A stretch of DNA of 64,000 nucleotides, from assembly GCA_963277665.1 (NCBI GenBank), contig OY728121.1:955456097-955520096 (forward strand), written 5' to 3'. Made by a program: the position numbers and the translations under genes. Position 1 is the first letter of the stretch. The number at the start of each line of letters is the position of its first letter. This document shows, in pieces, positions 12,449 to 24,189 of this stretch. Origin of the DNA: Viscum album (Eukaryota > Streptophyta > Magnoliopsida > Santalales > Viscaceae). The notes under the pieces were generated by a model. The model was given only the letters and a program-made list of their open reading frames with translations. It was not told the DNA's origin and searched no databases.

Positions 12449-12734
12449 ATGGCCCCACGACAGCAGCCGGCTAGAGTTCCGATAGTAGAGCATGATGACA
12501 GCCCACCGAGCGACGAGGCCTCGGTACAGGGCCCGTTGACAGCAGAGGCACTGACGGTACCTTTACCCGCCGAGCCCCTGATGCTTCCAGCACCGACCGT
12601 TGATGATGCACGTCGCCTTAGAGCTCTGCACGAGTTCCAGCGCTAGAGACCACCCAGGTTTCGTGGGGAGATGGACCCCCAGGCAGCCGAGGACTGGCTG
12701 GAGGCGGTCGTTCGAGTTTTCAGGCTAGTGAGGA
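12449..12734 (+). pseudogene. gag 5' fragment of the second Gypsy-1 unit
   Basis: Near-identical to 4030-4315: same start, same N-terminal 65 residues, and the same in-frame TAG (12644-12646, matching 4225-4227). It lacks the TGA seen at 4294 in the first copy; the codon here is still CGA. Homology stops abruptly at about 12734, inside the capsid region, so only about 95 codons remain. Confidence 0.92.
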
Positions 12735-13070
12735 TATTTTGCACTAGCACCCGGAGACTCCTTTGGCGACATCCGGAGATACAAGGAGCACTTGTGGATC
12801 ACCGCTAGAGGATTCCTATCCTTGGATTCTATATCTCAATGAAGCCACACCTCAAACCTGTGGTCGAACGCATCAACAAAAAATGAATCACCTTTGAGGT
12901 AGTTCTTTAATTTAATTAAAGTAATTATAAACAAAATATATTGATTCTCTGTTCTTAGTTTTATATTATCTCATTTGTCTTTTATCCTTAATTCAATTCT
13001 GTGTATATTGGAATTTATCGTCGTATTGATCTCTGATTAATGAACGATCATGAAAATTTTCAAAGGTGGG
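12735..13070. other. Unassigned segment between Gypsy-1 and Copia-1
   Basis: The first 100 bases hold a short open stretch on the + strand (about 34 codons, 12739-12840) ending in TGA. An AG|GTAGTT word at about 12896 and a CTGTTCTTAG word near 12955 look like splice sites. I do not recognise the peptide. It may be the edge of another element; nothing ties it to a host gene. Confidence 0.3.
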
Positions 13071-13615
13071 TACACGCCTATCCTGCACCTCCACTACGCC
13101 CAGAACCTACAATGGTGTTGTTGATGGAATCCTTCTCAGAAAAGAAGTGTGTCCAAGATCCATACATGAGGACCTATGAATTCTAGATCTAGTGATACCT
13201 TTAACCTCAATGATATTAAACACATCTACATTGGAATCCCATCTATAACTTGAAGAAAATAGGACTACCAGATCCTTTAATGTTAGGCGTCGTAAGTTCT
13301 AGTGTTTCTATTTTATTTCTTTCACAGTTTAGTTCTTCAAATCTTATACTACTGTTAGTTTTATGTTTTTTCTTGTATGATGACTTTTTTCTTTGATCAT
13401 AATAAAATGCATGCGATGAGTGGTGTTATTTCCATGAACGTAGGCCTCAAAGGTAACTAAGCATGTAAATCCGCATGTTTATTAATGATTTATTTAATTT
13501 TTTTCTTTTTGTATGTTGTGTTTTTTTTAAATTCAACTTCCTTAATAAAAATTCCCAATCACGTCCTTCTTGAGTTTGTGTGTTCTACAATTTCCAGTGC
13601 ACCTTACCCCTCACA
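13071..13615 (+). repeat. Copia-1 5' LTR (left edge approximate)
   Basis: Patchily similar along its length to about 24190-24793; shared stretches include an AAACACATCTACA-type word and the CTTACCC-TCACA end. It ends in CA at 13615, four bases before a primer-binding site. The start could not be placed exactly. Confidence 0.65.
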
Positions 13616-13618
13616 AAG

Positions 13619-13630
13619 TGGTATCAGATA
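13619..13630 (+). other. Primer-binding site, Copia-1
   Basis: TGGTATCAGATA: the first ten bases are complementary to the initiator tRNA-Met 3' end, and it lies just after the LTR-like segment. Confidence 0.75.
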
Positions 13631-13881
13631 CATATCGGTTCTCTTTTGTTGTCAAATCTATTTCTTTATTTTAGTTTTGATTTTTATTTTATTTTCCTCA
13701 TTTGTAAGTTATCTCAATACACCTCTTTTCTCTTTTTTTATGTTTAAATCCACTGTAACCTCTATAATTCCTTCAAATACCAAATCAAATTAGATAAACT
13801 TATATTCCCTATGATATCAGTCGGTTCATGGGGGTGTATGCTTAACATTGTTTGCAACAACTCAGTATCAATTGGGTAAAC

Positions 13882-16800
13882 ATGTCAACAACTATGTATG
13901 AAATTGTTAAATTTTATGGTGAAAATGAATTTAATTTATGGAGAATTCAGATTATTTATTTTCTAGTAAAAAAAGGATTCAGTGATGCCCACTTTGGGCC
14001 CACAAAACCTATTGTAACTATATCTGAAACTGGACAGACTTCTACTGAATATCAAGACGTTACCCCTGATGTCTTAGTTAAGGCACATAGCTCTCTTCTT
14101 CTTTATTTTGGAAATAAAGCGCTTAGGTATGTTTCCAATGAAACTAATGCTATTGGTAAATCGTTTAAACTAGAAAATTATACATAAAAACTTCTTTAAA
14201 TCTCATGATTTAGAAGAAACACCAAATGTTTACATTTAAAATGAAACATGGTAGTTCAATTAAGGCCCATTTAGATGAATTTAACCAAGTCATGTTAGAT
14301 TTCTCAAACATAAATGTAATTATAGATGATGAAGATCTTTTAATGATGATTCTAATTCCTTTAGATAATGATTACAATAATTTATTTTAAACTATGATGT
14401 ATGGTCGTGATTCCTTAACCCTTGAAGAGGCTATGTCTTCCCTTCTCTCTAAATAATTGTATTCAAAACCTATAATAAAAGGTGAGGTAGGGAGCTTGTT
14501 TACTAGAGGTAGTCCACAATTTATGGTTAAAAACAAATATTTTTATAAGGATAAAGTCTTAAGAATAATCAACGCAATCCTTGGTCTAATTCTATGGAAA
14601 TAAAAATTGTTTTATTTTATTGTGGTAAAATTTGGCACACAAAGACTAAGTGTGGGAATCTTAAATAGAAACATGGAACCAAACATCCCACTAATCAGTC
14701 CCTTCATGTTGACTTTAGCTATGAAAAAACTGAGTTGTTTAAAGTGTGTAGCCATACCCTCACTATGAATGGGTCCTTGACTCAGGCTCATTCCATAAGT
14801 GTCCTTTTAGAGAGTCATTCATATAATTGGTAGAAATAGTAGAATGATATGTCATATTATGGAATAATACAAGGTGTAAAGTAGAGGTAAGGGGTTTTGT
14901 TCTAATATAACTTGATGAACATTCCATCGTCACTTTTCTTTATGTTAGGTGGCTTCCCAACCTCCATATAAACCTGATTTCCTTAGGTATTCTCGACCAA
15001 AATGGGTTCACTTTTTGGTTTGAACTACACCATATAAAAATAATAAAAGGATCTATAAAAATAATAAAGGCTTCTATGATTAATGAGATGTATGTTTTGA
15101 ATGGAAAGAACCACTCAAGATAGTTGGGTAGTGTGTATACCACTAATACTAATAATAACCTATTAGGACATTCGATATTGTGGCATGCAATCTATAAGGG
15201 TCAAGAGGAACTCATAAAACAAGGGATGTTGACTAACATCACAACGAGAAACCTTCAATTTTGTGAAGATCATGTGATGGGTAAGGCTAATAGAGTCACC
15301 TTTAATAGGTCTAACTTCAAATCTTCCTATCCCTTAGAATACGTACATTCTGACATTTGGGGAATATCTAGGACTTCCACCCATGTTGGAGGGTCCTACT
15401 TTGTTACCTTTGTAGATGAATTTTCTAGAAAGTTGTGGATATACATGCTAAAAAAATAATTCATCACGTTTTTCAAACTTTTAAAACCTAGAAAAGCCTA
15501 TTTGAAAATCAGGTTGCGAAAAAGATCAAAAAAAATGAGAACAGATAATCGCTTAAAATAAATATCTTTGGAATTTACTCAGTTCTATGAATATGAGGGT
15601 ATTTCAAGACAGAAGACTGTTAGGGAAACCCCACAACATAATGGTTTTGCTGAAATAATGAATAGAACTATTTTAGAGAGAGTATGAAGCTTGATTTCAT
15701 GATTGGGTCTCCCTAAATATTTTTGGGATTAGGATGACACTATAAAAGTTTACATTATTAATAGGTTTCATTCTTCTTCTAATCAATTTAAATCCCTGGA
15801 AGAATATGGTAATAGTAAACCACCCTCTTATAGTTTCTTAAGAGTCTTCAGATGCACTGCTTATGATCATGTAAAACTGGTAATCATTAACTTCATTCTC
15901 TTAAATGTATCTTTGTGGAATATCCCAAGGGAATAAAAGGTTATAAACTTTTGGTTGATAAACCTAATTACCATAAATGCATCATTAGTTGGGATGTGGT
16001 ATTTTATGAGTCAGGTTCTTCCAAATACAATTTTTGTCACACCTAATAAAAGTGGTCGAGCCGTAGATGTGGCTGAAGAAACCGAGGTTCCATCTCAGTT
16101 TGAGGATGTTTTCTAGACTCCTCCACTTGATCCCCAACCTATAACCTAGGATGATTCTAGTTCTAGTTATAATTTAGAATCAGATGTTGAACCTCCTTCC
16201 AATAATACAAACTATCAGTTGACCTGAGATAGAGTTAATAGAGTCCCTAGGCCTCCATCTCGGTTTAACCAATATGATATAGATTCTTATTCATTTCATG
16301 TTTCCCATGATCTTGTAGATGATGACCCTCAAACCTATAATTAGTCTCTTAATTTAAAATACTCAAAGTAGTGGGTCTTTTCCATGAATGAATAAATTCA
16401 TTCCTTAAGAAAAAATCACACTTGGTCTATCATGATAGATAAATGAACCAATGATAAATTAATTAGATGTTAGTGGTTTTATAAAAGGAAGGAAGATAAA
16501 ACTAATAGAAATAAATTTAAATTCAAATTCAGATTAGTTTCTAAGGGATTCCTTCAATGTGAAGGAGTAGACTATTCTGAATTTTTTTCCCTCTTGTTAA
16601 TCACTTTTCAATAAGGATGCTTCTTGGTTTTTCTACTTATAGTGACCTTCATATTGAACAACATTATGTTAAAATTTCTATCCTTCATGGAGATTTAAAT
16701 GAGAAACTTTATACTAATCCTCCTTATGGTTATTCTAAATAATTCAAATTTCACTAAGTTTTCCTCTTAAATAAATCAATGCAACGCTTAAAAGAATCTC

Positions 16801-17886
16801 CAAGTAAATTGTATAATTTTTTTGAATCTTTTATGCTTGATAACCATTTTATTAGGTTCCAATATGATTCTTGTGTTTATATTAAGTCAATTAAAAATAA
16901 TATTATTTATTTTTTGTTATATGTTGATGATATGATTATAATTGTGGATAACATGAGTCTCAATACTATTGTAATATCTCAATTAAAACCCAAGTTTGAA
17001 ATGGAGGACTTAGGTGTAGATAAAAAACTTCTATGTGTTGAAATAATTAGGGATAGGTTAGAAAAACTACTAAATATTTTATAATAAGAATATGTTTTAA
17101 AGATTATCAAAATATGACTATTTGAATCTAAAAACCCTCTTAGTGTAACTTTTGGAAAATAGTTTAAATTTTAATCAACTCAAGCACCCACTGATAATGA
17201 TGTTCAGTTTATGTCTAAAATATCCTAAGCTAGTATAGTATGTAGAACCGTGTATAGAATGATCTGCATTACATTTCCTTTACAATGCGCACTATTAGAA
17301 TATTTATGGCCACTCTAGGGAAGCCACATTAGCATGCCCCATAATGGATACTTCTATATTTTTTGTAGTTATAATTTGTCGTTCTGTTATGATAAAAATG
17401 TGGATACTGATGAATTACTAGTTGGATATCCAGATGATAACTATGCAGAGAATATTGATACTAGAAAATCATTGATTGGTTATGTTTTCACTACTTGTGG
17501 GGACCTTATTTACTAGAAATGTAACATGCAGTCTATGTTTCTCTTTTAACCACAGAATCTGAATATATATCCTTAATCGAGTTAGTTAAAGAGGCCTTTT
17601 GAGTTAAAAGGATTGTTTGGGGGAACTCTAACCTTTTAATTCTGCTATTAATGTTTACAATGGTAGTCAATTTGTCTTGCATTTATTCAAGAATGTAGTA
17701 TGTCATTGTAAATACAAACACATAGATACTAGACTACAATTTATTAGTGATATTATAGGATATAGAACCGTGTGTGTCAACAAGATACACACTGATGATA
17801 ACTCAACTAATAGTTTGATTATAGCCGTGGTATTATCTAAATTCAAATATTGTATAGATGGGATGAATTTGGTTCCAATTCTATAA
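13882..17886 (+). pseudogene. Copia-1 gag-pol remnant
   Basis: Broken Copia polyprotein spread over all three + frames. Gag opens at 13882; its UBN2-type region runs to about 14460, followed by a damaged zinc-knuckle remnant at about 14625-14670. Integrase core: about 15340-15720, with the first Asp in a HSDIWG motif, the second in RTDN and a Glu in a GFAE motif. Reverse transcriptase: about 16500-17080, with an intact YVDD box at 16920-16931. RNase H: about 17330-17886, ending in the KIHT-DN and KFKYC motifs usual at the Copia Pol terminus. Many stops and frameshifts; non-functional. This is an old insertion compared with Gypsy-3. Confidence 0.85.
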
Positions 17887-18077
17887 CCTTAGGTTTAATA
17901 ACATCACCAATTTCAATTTAAAATGGTTGAAACTTGTGAATTTAGGTATTGTTTTTCATATTGAAATGCCCTGTTGATTATTCTTCCTTTTTGTTTTATT
18001 ATACTAATCCATGAAAAAATATTTGTTTTATTTTTTTTGCTCAAATGAATTCTGTTAGATATGTTCATTTGCACTAT

Positions 18078-18414
18078 TGTGTATTAGAGCTGAGAAAATA
18101 AGAGGAATAAAATTTACAGGATAATAATACAAAAAATATTTCAAGTAATATATTTCCCACTAATTTCCAACACACTACAAAGACCACTTTTATAGACTCT
18201 TCCAAAATAAATGAAAAGACTCCAAGAAATCCTATAGCATTAATAGATAGAACAAAAACAATAAATTAATATTAAATGACATGCTTGGGAAATAAACGGA
18301 CACTTGGGGAAGAGATAAAAAATGCATGGGAAACGACCCACATGGGGAAGGCATGCTACATGGGGAATACACCCTGCTTTGGAAAACCAACAGTTTGAGT
18401 TTGCATTTCCGACA
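18078..18414 (-). repeat. Copia-2 3' LTR
   Basis: On the - strand it starts TGTCGGAAATG, directly after a clean polypurine tract, and is closely similar to 22539-22874. Differences between the LTRs include extra bases near 18393-18400 and substitutions throughout. Confidence 0.85.
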
Positions 18415-18423
18415 CTCCCCTTC
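18415..18423 (-). other. Polypurine tract, Copia-2
   Basis: Reads GAAGGGGAG on the - strand and directly abuts the TGT of the 3' LTR. Confidence 0.85.
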
Positions 18424-18599
18424 AAACAAAAACTGACTTCATCTCGAGCATTATTCTTAGCTATTTGAATGCATCTTTTGGTAGTGCCTTTGTGAAAATA
18501 TCTTCCACCTATTTGGTAGTATGACAATATTCCAATTTTATCGTTTTCTATTTCACATGATCTCTGAGAAAATGAAAATGAGTTTCAATTTGTTTTCTT

Positions 18600-21500
18600 C
18601 TCCCATGATGCACCAGATCTTGGATAGTTCAATAGCCTACTTGTTATCCACATATATCACTGTCGATTAATCTTGTGGATGCTTCCTCTCCCTCATAAAA
18701 TTTCTCAACCAAATTCCCTCACAAATAGTAGAGGATGCTTCCATGTACTCTGCTTCACATTTGGATAGAGAAACCACACTCTGCTTCCTTGAATTCCATG
18801 TGAAAGAACTCGATCCAAGAAAAAATACATACCCAGTGGTGCTTTTTCTTTCATCTTGGTCACCTCCCCAGTCACTATATGATTATCCATAAATATTCTA
18901 TTCTTTATTTTATGGATAAAAGCGACCAAAATACACTATTCTTTAACGCACCCAAGGATAAGCTTTGCCGCTAGTCAGTGTGACTCTTTTGGAGCTTCCA
19001 TATACCTTCTTATAATCCCAAAACTATAGACAGTATCAGGCCTTGTGATTGTGAGATACCTTAGGCTTCCAATCAGACTCTTGAACAGAGTTGAGTCAAT
19101 GCTTCTCCCTTCTCCATATTTTTTCAGTTCCAAGTTAGTTGCCACAGGTGTGTTTACAGAATTGTAATTGGCCATCTTGAATTTTTCATGCAACTCTTTA
19201 GCATACCTCTTCTATGATATATAGATGTTGTCATGTTGTTTCTTTACTTCAATGCCCAGAAAAAAGGACATGAGACCTTCATCAGTCATCTCGAACTCCT
19301 TGAACATTTCCCCCTTGAATTCATCTAACACCTGTTGAATATTCCCTGTAAACAATAAATCATCAACATACAAGCATGCAATAAGTATATCTCCATGATC
19401 ATTCTTCTTGATGTAAACTGCATGCTCATATGGACCTTAGGTGAAGCCGTTCTCTCAAAGATAGTTTGGATGCATGCATTCCAAGCATGAGGAGCCTACT
19501 TCAACCCATATAGAGATTTCTTTATTCGATACACTTTTTCTTACTCCCCTTGTATAACAAAGACTTCAGGACGGTCAACATATACCTCTTCTTCTAGAAT
19601 TCCATTTAGGAACGCAGAATTCACATCCAGTTGGTAGATCATCCAACTGTGATGGACAGTAAGGGAGATAGTCATCCTTACAGTATCAAGGAGAGAAATA
19701 GGAGAAAATAATTCTTCATAGTCCACCCCATAATTTTGTTTTTAACCCTTTTCTATGAGCCTTTCCTTGTATCGATTGATCTCTCCATCAGCATTTATCT
19801 TGATCTTGTACACCCATTTGACGCTAATGTACTTCTGGATTTTTGGGAGTGTAGTTGGCTCCCATGTGTCATTTTTCTATATGGAATGAATTTCTTCTTA
19901 TATGGATATTCTCCATAATTCTTCTCTCATGGCTTCCTTAAACGTTAGAGGCTTGTGATCTGTGCACAAGAAAAAAAGATTTACTTCTTTGGTCTGCTCA
20001 TAAATGTCACTCAAGTTTTTCATCTTCATTGGATCCATAGGTGAAGATGATCTGTCCAGATTTTAAATTACTGGAGTGCTTTAAGGAGTGATGAAATGCA
20101 CTCCAAGACTCTTGTGTACTGACAATGTTCCTGAGGTAGGTGTTGCGGGCATTTTCCCCTGATGATCATGTCTTTCCTCCGAATCTTCTGTTTTAACTGG
20201 AATATCTTTGTTTGATTCTTCATCATTCCATTTCAACACTTCTTACTCACTAAAAACCACATCCATACTCACTAATAATTTATTGGTTAGTGTATTGTAG
20301 AGCTTGTATGCTTTAGAGGCTTCACAATAGCCGATTAAGGTGCACTTTTCACCACGATCATCAAGATTCCTTCTTCCCGCTTCCAGAACTTGAGCATTGG
20401 TGACCCACCCGAATATTATTTGGTCTTCCACACACAATTTTTAGCCTCACCACAACTCTTGTATTTTCATGTTTTTAATGCTCTTCATTGGATCTTGATT
20501 GAGAAGGTAGGTAGTACATGCCACTGCCTCTGCCTAGAAACTCTTTGGAAACCCTTTCTCCTACAGTATGGTCCTCTTCATGTTGAGGATGGTAAGGTTC
20601 TTTCTTTCTGCGATGCCATTTTGTTGTGGCGTGTATGTAGCAGTATATTTTTGTTTGATTACATGTTCCCTATAGAAATATTGAAATGGATTTGAGGTGT
20701 ATTATCCACCTATAGCAGATCTAAGTACTTTTATTCTCTGGACACTTTCAGTTTCAACACTATCTTTGAAAGTTTTAAAGACAGTGAAAGTGGAAGATTT
20801 TTCTTTGATGCAATACGCCCCCCACTTTCTGCTGAAATCATCAATGAGGGTAATAAAATACCTATTACCTCAAAGTGAGGGTGTTTCTAGTGGTCCGCAG
20901 ATATCAGTGTGAACCAACTGATGTGGTTACTTTTTTGTTCTGGACACTCCACTGGGGAAGGAGTTCCTTTGTTTCTTGCCAAGTGTACAAGCCTCACACA
21001 CATGATTTGGAACTTCAATCACCGGCAAGCCACGCACCATGCTGGATGAAGATAAAAGTTTAAGAGTTCTCAAATGGAGATGCCCAAAGCGCAGATTCCA
21101 TATCCATGAATCATTCTTCATGAGCCCAAAGAGACACTCCTCATCCTTTGTGTTGATATGCAGCGGAAACATACAATTCTTCTCTATTTGGACTTGAGCT
21201 ACAAGTCTCATTGAACATCTTTTATAGATGAAGAATACTTTTACAAGTGTATGACATACCCCTTCTCAAGTAGTTGGTCAAGGATAATGATATTATTTTT
21301 CATACTTGGTAAATAATACACATTAGAAATGTAATTCGACTCTCCATTCTTCAGATAGATTTTGATTTTACCTTTACCAATCACGGGTACTTCGATGAGT
21401 CCCAAAAACTCACGTCGCCGCGAACTTCTTTGGTGAGTTCCTCAAATAGATCTTTGTTACCACTCATGTGGTTGCTTGCACCCGTGTCCAAATACCATAC

Positions 21501-22492
21501 ATCAGGGCATTCATATGCCTTTTATTATTCCAGGAGGAGTGTGGTACCATATTATTCATGATGAGATGCTTCGGCATAGTTGGATCGTTCATCATTATCC
21601 ACATTACTCCAACAATCAGAGGAATAATGACCGAATTTCATACAGCTGTGGCATTGATCATTCTTTTCATTTCCATGACCACGTGTGAATCGGCCTCCAC
21701 CATGTCCTATTCCACAGATGTTAGTGAAATTTTGTTGCTTTTGTTGATAGCATGGATGGTATCCACACCCTCTACCTCTTGCATGATAATCGACTCATTA
21801 TGATTGATCATTCTTTTGTTCTGTCAGAGTCATCTTGGACTATAAGGCATGCTCTATTGTTGAACCCACATTCTTCTACATTCGTTGATCATGTACTTGC
21901 AATGACCCCATCAATTCTTCAATGGAAACATTTTCAAAATCTTTTGATTCTTCGATTGCCACAACCACATGCTTGAATTTAGTTGTGAGAGATCAAAGTG
22001 TTTTCTCAATGAAACGAATGTGCTCCATTTTTTCACCATTTTCTTTTCAAATTGTTAACAATGACAATTAAATGTGAGAATTAGTCAGAGATACTCTCAC
22101 TGTCTTTCATGTGCACTACTTCGAACTCCACTCTTAGGGTTTGAAGATGAACCTGCTTCACTCAAATTGTTAACAATGACAATTAAATGTGAGAAGTAGT
22201 CAGAGATACTCTCTTTCTTGATGATGTTTCAGAAATCTTTTGAAACGTTGATTCATCCAACCCTTGATAGAGGAGGAATAATGCCTTTTTGTCATTATTC
22301 TTTTGATTTTTGAGAGTCTTATTTTATTCATTCATGAAGGCATCTTATTCCTCTGTAGAGGGTATAAGATACCCATCTGTGATGATCTCCCATAATTCTT
22401 GTGACCCGAAAAATGCCTTCATTTGGATGCACCACCTTTCATAGTTTTCCTTAGATAGCTTTATAACTTGCGGCTTAATTGAGGTGGTCATC
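18600..22492 (-). pseudogene. Copia-2 gag-pol pseudogene
   Basis: Read on the - strand. Gag starts near 22492 with the motif NYERWCIQMKAFFGSQ-LWE, typical of Copia Gag. A CCHC knuckle (CHSCMKFGHYSSDC) lies at about 21608-21655. The integrase zinc region is at about 20945-21140, with an Asn where the family usually has the first His (W-N before L-RFGHLH). The catalytic-core HTDICGPL motif is at about 20890-20925, and the C-terminal DDR-EKC-IGY motif at about 20300-20375. Reverse transcriptase runs about 19860-19200 with a YVDD box at 19359-19370, and RNase H remnants reach about 18600. It is broken by stops and frameshifts. No second coding region is visible. Confidence 0.88.
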
Positions 22493-22520
22493 TTCAAAAA
22501 ATTTAGGATACTTTGAACCG

Positions 22521-22532
22521 CCTCTGATACTA
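22521..22532 (-). other. Primer-binding site, Copia-2
   Basis: Reads TAGTATCAGAGG on the - strand: the initiator tRNA-Met complement with one substitution. It is six bases from the end of the 5' LTR. Confidence 0.8.
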
Positions 22533-22538
22533 GTTTTT

Positions 22539-22874
22539 TGCAAATACGAGTTGAGAAGATAAGAGGAAGAAGATTTATGGGATAATAACACAACAAAGCT
22601 TTCAAGCAATATATTTCCCAGTAATTTCCAACAGACTACAAAGACCACTTTTATAGAATCTTTCAAAATAAATGAAAAGACTCTAAGAAATACTGTATCA
22701 TTAATATATGGAACAAAAACAATAAAATAATATTAAATGACATGCTTGGGAAATAAACTGACACTTGGAGAAGAGAGAGAGAAAAAATGCATGGGAAAGG
22801 ACCCACATGGGGAAGGCATGTTGCATGGGGAATACACCCTACTTTGGAAAACCAACAAGTTTTCATTTCCAACA
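22539..22874 (-). repeat. Copia-2 5' LTR
   Basis: Direct repeat of 18078-18414. On the - strand it runs from TGTTGGAAATG to TTTGCA and is followed by the primer-binding site. Confidence 0.88.
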
Positions 22875-22974
22875 TGCGCATGGCCTCTGTTTTGGGTATT
22901 GCCTTTGGTAGGTCTATTCCTTGGGGATGTATGCACAACCTGTGGTTCTTAGCGTTTCCACCATGGAAATATTT

Positions 22975-23270
22975 TTTCACGACCCAATCATGGGGGTCCT
23001 GTCCCACACCAGCAAGAACATCAAAGCTGTGGTTCATCTGTTTTGTCCCTAATGAAGAGATGGGAGTCGCCCCGACAAAGAGGAGGATTGTGCATGTCAA
23101 TCTTAACACCACTGGTTGGGAGTTGGGGCCACTCTTCTGATTAGTCCATGGAAGGACGAAACCAGTGAACCTCACATATTAAGAGCTGGACGACTGAACC
23201 CCGCCTGCCTTGGAGTGGGTTGGGGTGCCGCACAGGTGAACCACTGTGCTAATATGCTTAGCCTGTGACA
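22975..23270 (+). repeat. TRIM 5' LTR
   Basis: Similar to 23643-23938 by eye over its whole length (several substitutions and small indels). It begins TTTCACGACCC, where the second copy has TGTCACGACCC, so its first dinucleotide is mutated. It ends CTGTGACA. Confidence 0.85.
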
Positions 23271-23272
23271 AG

Positions 23273-23284
23273 TGGTATCAGAGG
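23273..23284 (+). other. Primer-binding site, TRIM
   Basis: TGGTATCAGAGG two bases after the LTR end; complementary to the initiator tRNA-Met 3' end. Confidence 0.88.
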
Positions 23285-23629
23285 AAATGTGCCTCATGGT
23301 GTTGCAGAATGCTGCCAGACGGACCTTGGTGGTGGGTGCGGAGTCCCGGGGTGTCATGTGAAGGTGACATGACAGAGAAGGTCACGCTCGAGAGAAGTTA
23401 GAGGAAGAGACACCACTATAAAGGGTGGGTCTTGTGGAGGTGGTTTTTGAACCTAAGAGAGAGGGTGGACCACAGTGGTTTGCAACCTAGAGAGTGGGTG
23501 GGCCATTGATTCCAATGATAAGGAAGAAGCGTCCATTGAGGCCATGCTTGGTAGCTGGTTAGTTGGAAGCACCATTTCGTGGACACACAGAAGGCCACGA
23601 TCCTGCATGCATGAGGGCGTGCATGGAAT

Positions 23630-23642
23630 GGGGGTGGGAGAA
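23630..23642 (+). other. Polypurine tract, TRIM
   Basis: GGGGGTGGGAGAA immediately before the TG of the second LTR. Confidence 0.85.
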
Positions 23643-23938
23643 TGTCACGACCCAATCATGGGGGTCCTATTCCACACCAGCAAGAACCTCAAAGCTGATG
23701 TTCATCTAGTTTTTCCCTATCGAAGAGATGAGAGTCGCCCCGAAAAAGAGGGGGATGGTGCATGTCAATCTTGACACCACTGGTTGGGAGTTGGGGCCAC
23801 TCTCATGATGATTCCATGGTAGGAAAAAACCAGCGAACCTCACATATGAAGAGATGGATAGCTGAACCCCGCCCACCTTGGAGTGGAATGGGGTGCAGCA
23901 CAGGCGAACCGCTGTTCCGAGACGCTCATCCCATGACA
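23643..23938 (+). repeat. TRIM 3' LTR
   Basis: Begins TGTCACGACCC and ends CATGACA. No primer-binding site follows it, as expected of a 3' LTR. Confidence 0.85.
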
Positions 23939-24189
23939 CTATTCTACCTTGTCTCATGGTTACTGATCAGTGTGGTCGCCTATTTAATCCTCCTCGTTCA
24001 TTTTTCCCTGATGCTTGAGTGCAATGTTTTGTTTTAGGTTCGGCTCTGATTCATTGCACTTTAGGATTTGTTATGCTATATCGAGGCACTTTGGGTGTCA
24101 GCAGGATTGATGACCATAGCCCCCCCCCCCCCCGTCTCTTCGACATTTCGTTTTTCTCGTCTAACTTAATGTGATGGTGCGCTCTCACC
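23939..24189. other. Spacer between the TRIM and the Copia-1 3' LTR
   Basis: No coding signal. It contains a run of about 14 cytosines near 24120-24133. By position it is probably the end of the Copia-1 internal region, but no clear polypurine tract is visible. Confidence 0.4.

Larger units (their letters stand above)
260..12734 (+). mobile_element. Gypsy-1: LTR-INT-LTR-INT tandem of a Del/Tekay-like chromovirus
   Basis: The order is LTR (260-3754), PBS, gag, pol, PPT, LTR (8582-12173), then a second PBS and gag start that stops at about 12734. The two LTRs open with TGTAAAGACCC and close with GGGTCGTGACA. Pol domains run PR-RT-RH-INT with a C-terminal chromodomain-like tail, which places it among Ty3/Gypsy chromoviruses, probably Del/Tekay. 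Two internal regions sharing the middle LTR is not what one insertion gives; unequal recombination between LTRs or copies is the usual explanation (inference). No target-site duplication can be paired. Confidence 0.9.
18078..22874 (-). mobile_element. Copia-2: near full-length Ty1/Copia element, reverse orientation
   Basis: Two LTRs of about 336 bases (18078-18414 and 22539-22874), a PBS inside the right LTR, a polypurine tract inside the left LTR, and a decayed gag-pol on the - strand. Flanking words TGCAC (18070-18074) and TGCGC (22875-22879) may be a mutated target duplication, but the left boundary would then be three bases off, so this is weak. It lies in the 3' region of Copia-1. Confidence 0.88.
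22975..23938 (+). mobile_element. TRIM-like miniature LTR retrotransposon
   Basis: A 964-base unit with two direct terminal repeats of about 296 bases, a tRNA-iMet PBS right after the first, and a purine tract right before the second. The 372-base interior shows no open frame with recognisable retroelement domains. This is the defining structure of terminal-repeat retrotransposons in miniature, which depend on enzymes supplied in trans. The LTRs have TGTCAC/GTGACA ends. I see no 5S rRNA-like segment, so it is not a Cassandra element. A possible mutated target duplication (ATATT / CTATT) is weak. Confidence 0.85.

Noticed and set aside
12739..12900. Possible host exon with a GT donor after a 34-codon frame
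   Set aside because: Too short, stopped by TGA, no recognisable protein, and surrounded by retroelements. Left as unassigned sequence.
18065..22879. TGCAC/TGCGC as the target-site duplication of Copia-2
   Set aside because: One mismatch, and the left boundary would not align with the LTR end by three bases. Mentioned but not called as a feature.
22975..23270. Possible Cassandra-type LTR carrying 5S rRNA sequence
   Set aside because: No 5S rRNA-like box A/C segment could be recognised in either LTR copy.
24118..24135. Homopolymer run of about 14 cytosines as a polypurine tract (reverse strand)
   Set aside because: Not adjacent to an LTR start in the right orientation, and homopolymer length is unreliable in sequencing.
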